The translations under genes and the position numbers were made by a program. From an uncultured Sediminibacterium sp. (GTDB taxonomy: Bacteria; Bacteroidota; Bacteroidia; Chitinophagales; Chitinophagaceae): DNA of 6,599 nucleotides. This document shows, piece by piece, positions 6,322-6,599 of the stretch (position 1 is its first letter; each line of letters starts with the position of its first letter). The DNA is taken from assembly GCA_937907555.1 (NCBI GenBank), contig CALEST010000443.1:1-6599 (forward strand). Reading direction: 5' to 3'. The notes beneath the pieces were generated by a model. The model saw only the letters and a list, made by a program, of their open reading frames with translations, did not search any database and was not told the DNA's origin.

Positions 6322-6599
6322 TTATTGATTATGATATGCCACTAATCCAGGCATTGGTGTCTTTAATACTTTTCCAAGTTCTAATTCGTAACTGTTACAA
6401 AGTTCCTTTAAAACATCTCTAAATCCAAATCCAACGCTTCCAACAAAATGGATGGGCTGTGTCCAGCTTTCCTTGAATTTGTATAAGTGTGTGAAGAAAA
6501 AGTCGTTTAGTCCGTCTTCAATAATGTTCTCAATCATGAAATGTCCCCTGTTTTCGGCAAGAAAAAGGGCGAAATTGGCCAGATAACGGTTGGCCAATG
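6322..6599 (-). CDS. BadF/BadG/BcrA/BcrD-type ATPase, amino-sugar (GlcNAc/MurNAc) kinase-like, C-terminal part
   Basis: Only the last ~91 codons are in the window; the frame stays open to the right edge, and the TTG at 6597 is internal. The visible part matches the C-terminal end of the BadF/BadG family sugar kinases common in Bacteroidota: LANFALFLAEN, then PIHFVGSVGFGFRDVL, then GKVLKTPMPGLVAYH. FVGSVGFGFRDVL is the glycine-containing segment that helps close the nucleotide site in this ASKHA-fold family. The ATP-binding and sugar-binding parts are off-window. Relatives include N-acetylglucosamine kinase and MurK, which phosphorylates MurNAc and GlcNAc at position 6. Its place 3 bp upstream of murQ favours a role in making the MurQ substrate or in salvaging GlcNAc. 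Family confidence is high; substrate is open. Confidence 0.85.
   Translation of the reverse strand, partial: LANRYLANFALFLAENRGHFMIENIIEDGLNDFFFTHLYKFKESWTQPIHFVGSVGFGFRDVLKELCNSYELELGKVLKTPMPGLVAYHNQ

Overview
The window looks like ordinary chromosomal backbone from a member of the Bacteroidota, most likely in or near the Chitinophagaceae. Four things suggest this. Base composition is moderately AT-rich. None of the starts I inspected has a clear Shine-Dalgarno sequence. Two genes (the left-edge W/Y-rich protein and the 188-residue protein) are of types I recall only from Bacteroidota. The BadF-type sugar kinase followed by murQ is also a familiar arrangement in that phylum. This placement is inference from gene content, not a phylogenetic result.

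Layout, left to right. (1) 1-1178, plus strand: the 3' part of a gene for a probably exported protein with an EF-hand-like loop, a Trp/Tyr-rich middle and a Gly/Asn/Arg-rich repetitive tail. A small VF530-family gene follows after 8 bp. (2) 1175-3044, minus strand: a YoaK/DUF1275 membrane protein gene, then a class V PLP-dependent aminotransferase-like gene that overlaps it by 11 bp. (3) 3045-3092: a 48-bp divergent intergenic region, the only real non-coding stretch. (4) 3093-4079, plus strand: a lone ABC-transporter ATPase with a TOBE-type C-terminus and no permease beside it. (5) 4076-6599, minus strand: a tight four-gene run, transcribed in the order BadF-type sugar kinase (cut by the right edge), murQ, conserved hypothetical, dienelactone hydrolase family protein. 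Its junctions are 3 bp, 3 bp and a 4-bp ATGA overlap.

Functional reading. The kinase and MurQ make a coherent amino-sugar or peptidoglycan-recycling pair. The kinase would supply a 6-phosphorylated amino sugar, and MurQ would split MurNAc-6-phosphate into GlcNAc-6-phosphate and D-lactate. The two genes downstream are probably co-expressed, but the sequence does not say that they act in the same pathway. The DUF1275/aminotransferase pair and the ABC ATPase have no obvious link to it.

The window is about 99% coding. Both convergent gene pairs interlock their stop codons over 4 bp, so no stand-alone terminator can sit between them. I see no RNA genes, insertion sequences, CRISPR arrays, phage genes or defence genes, and no convincing sign of a new system. 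The most worthwhile unknowns are the 188-residue protein in the murQ operon and the W/Y-rich left-edge protein.
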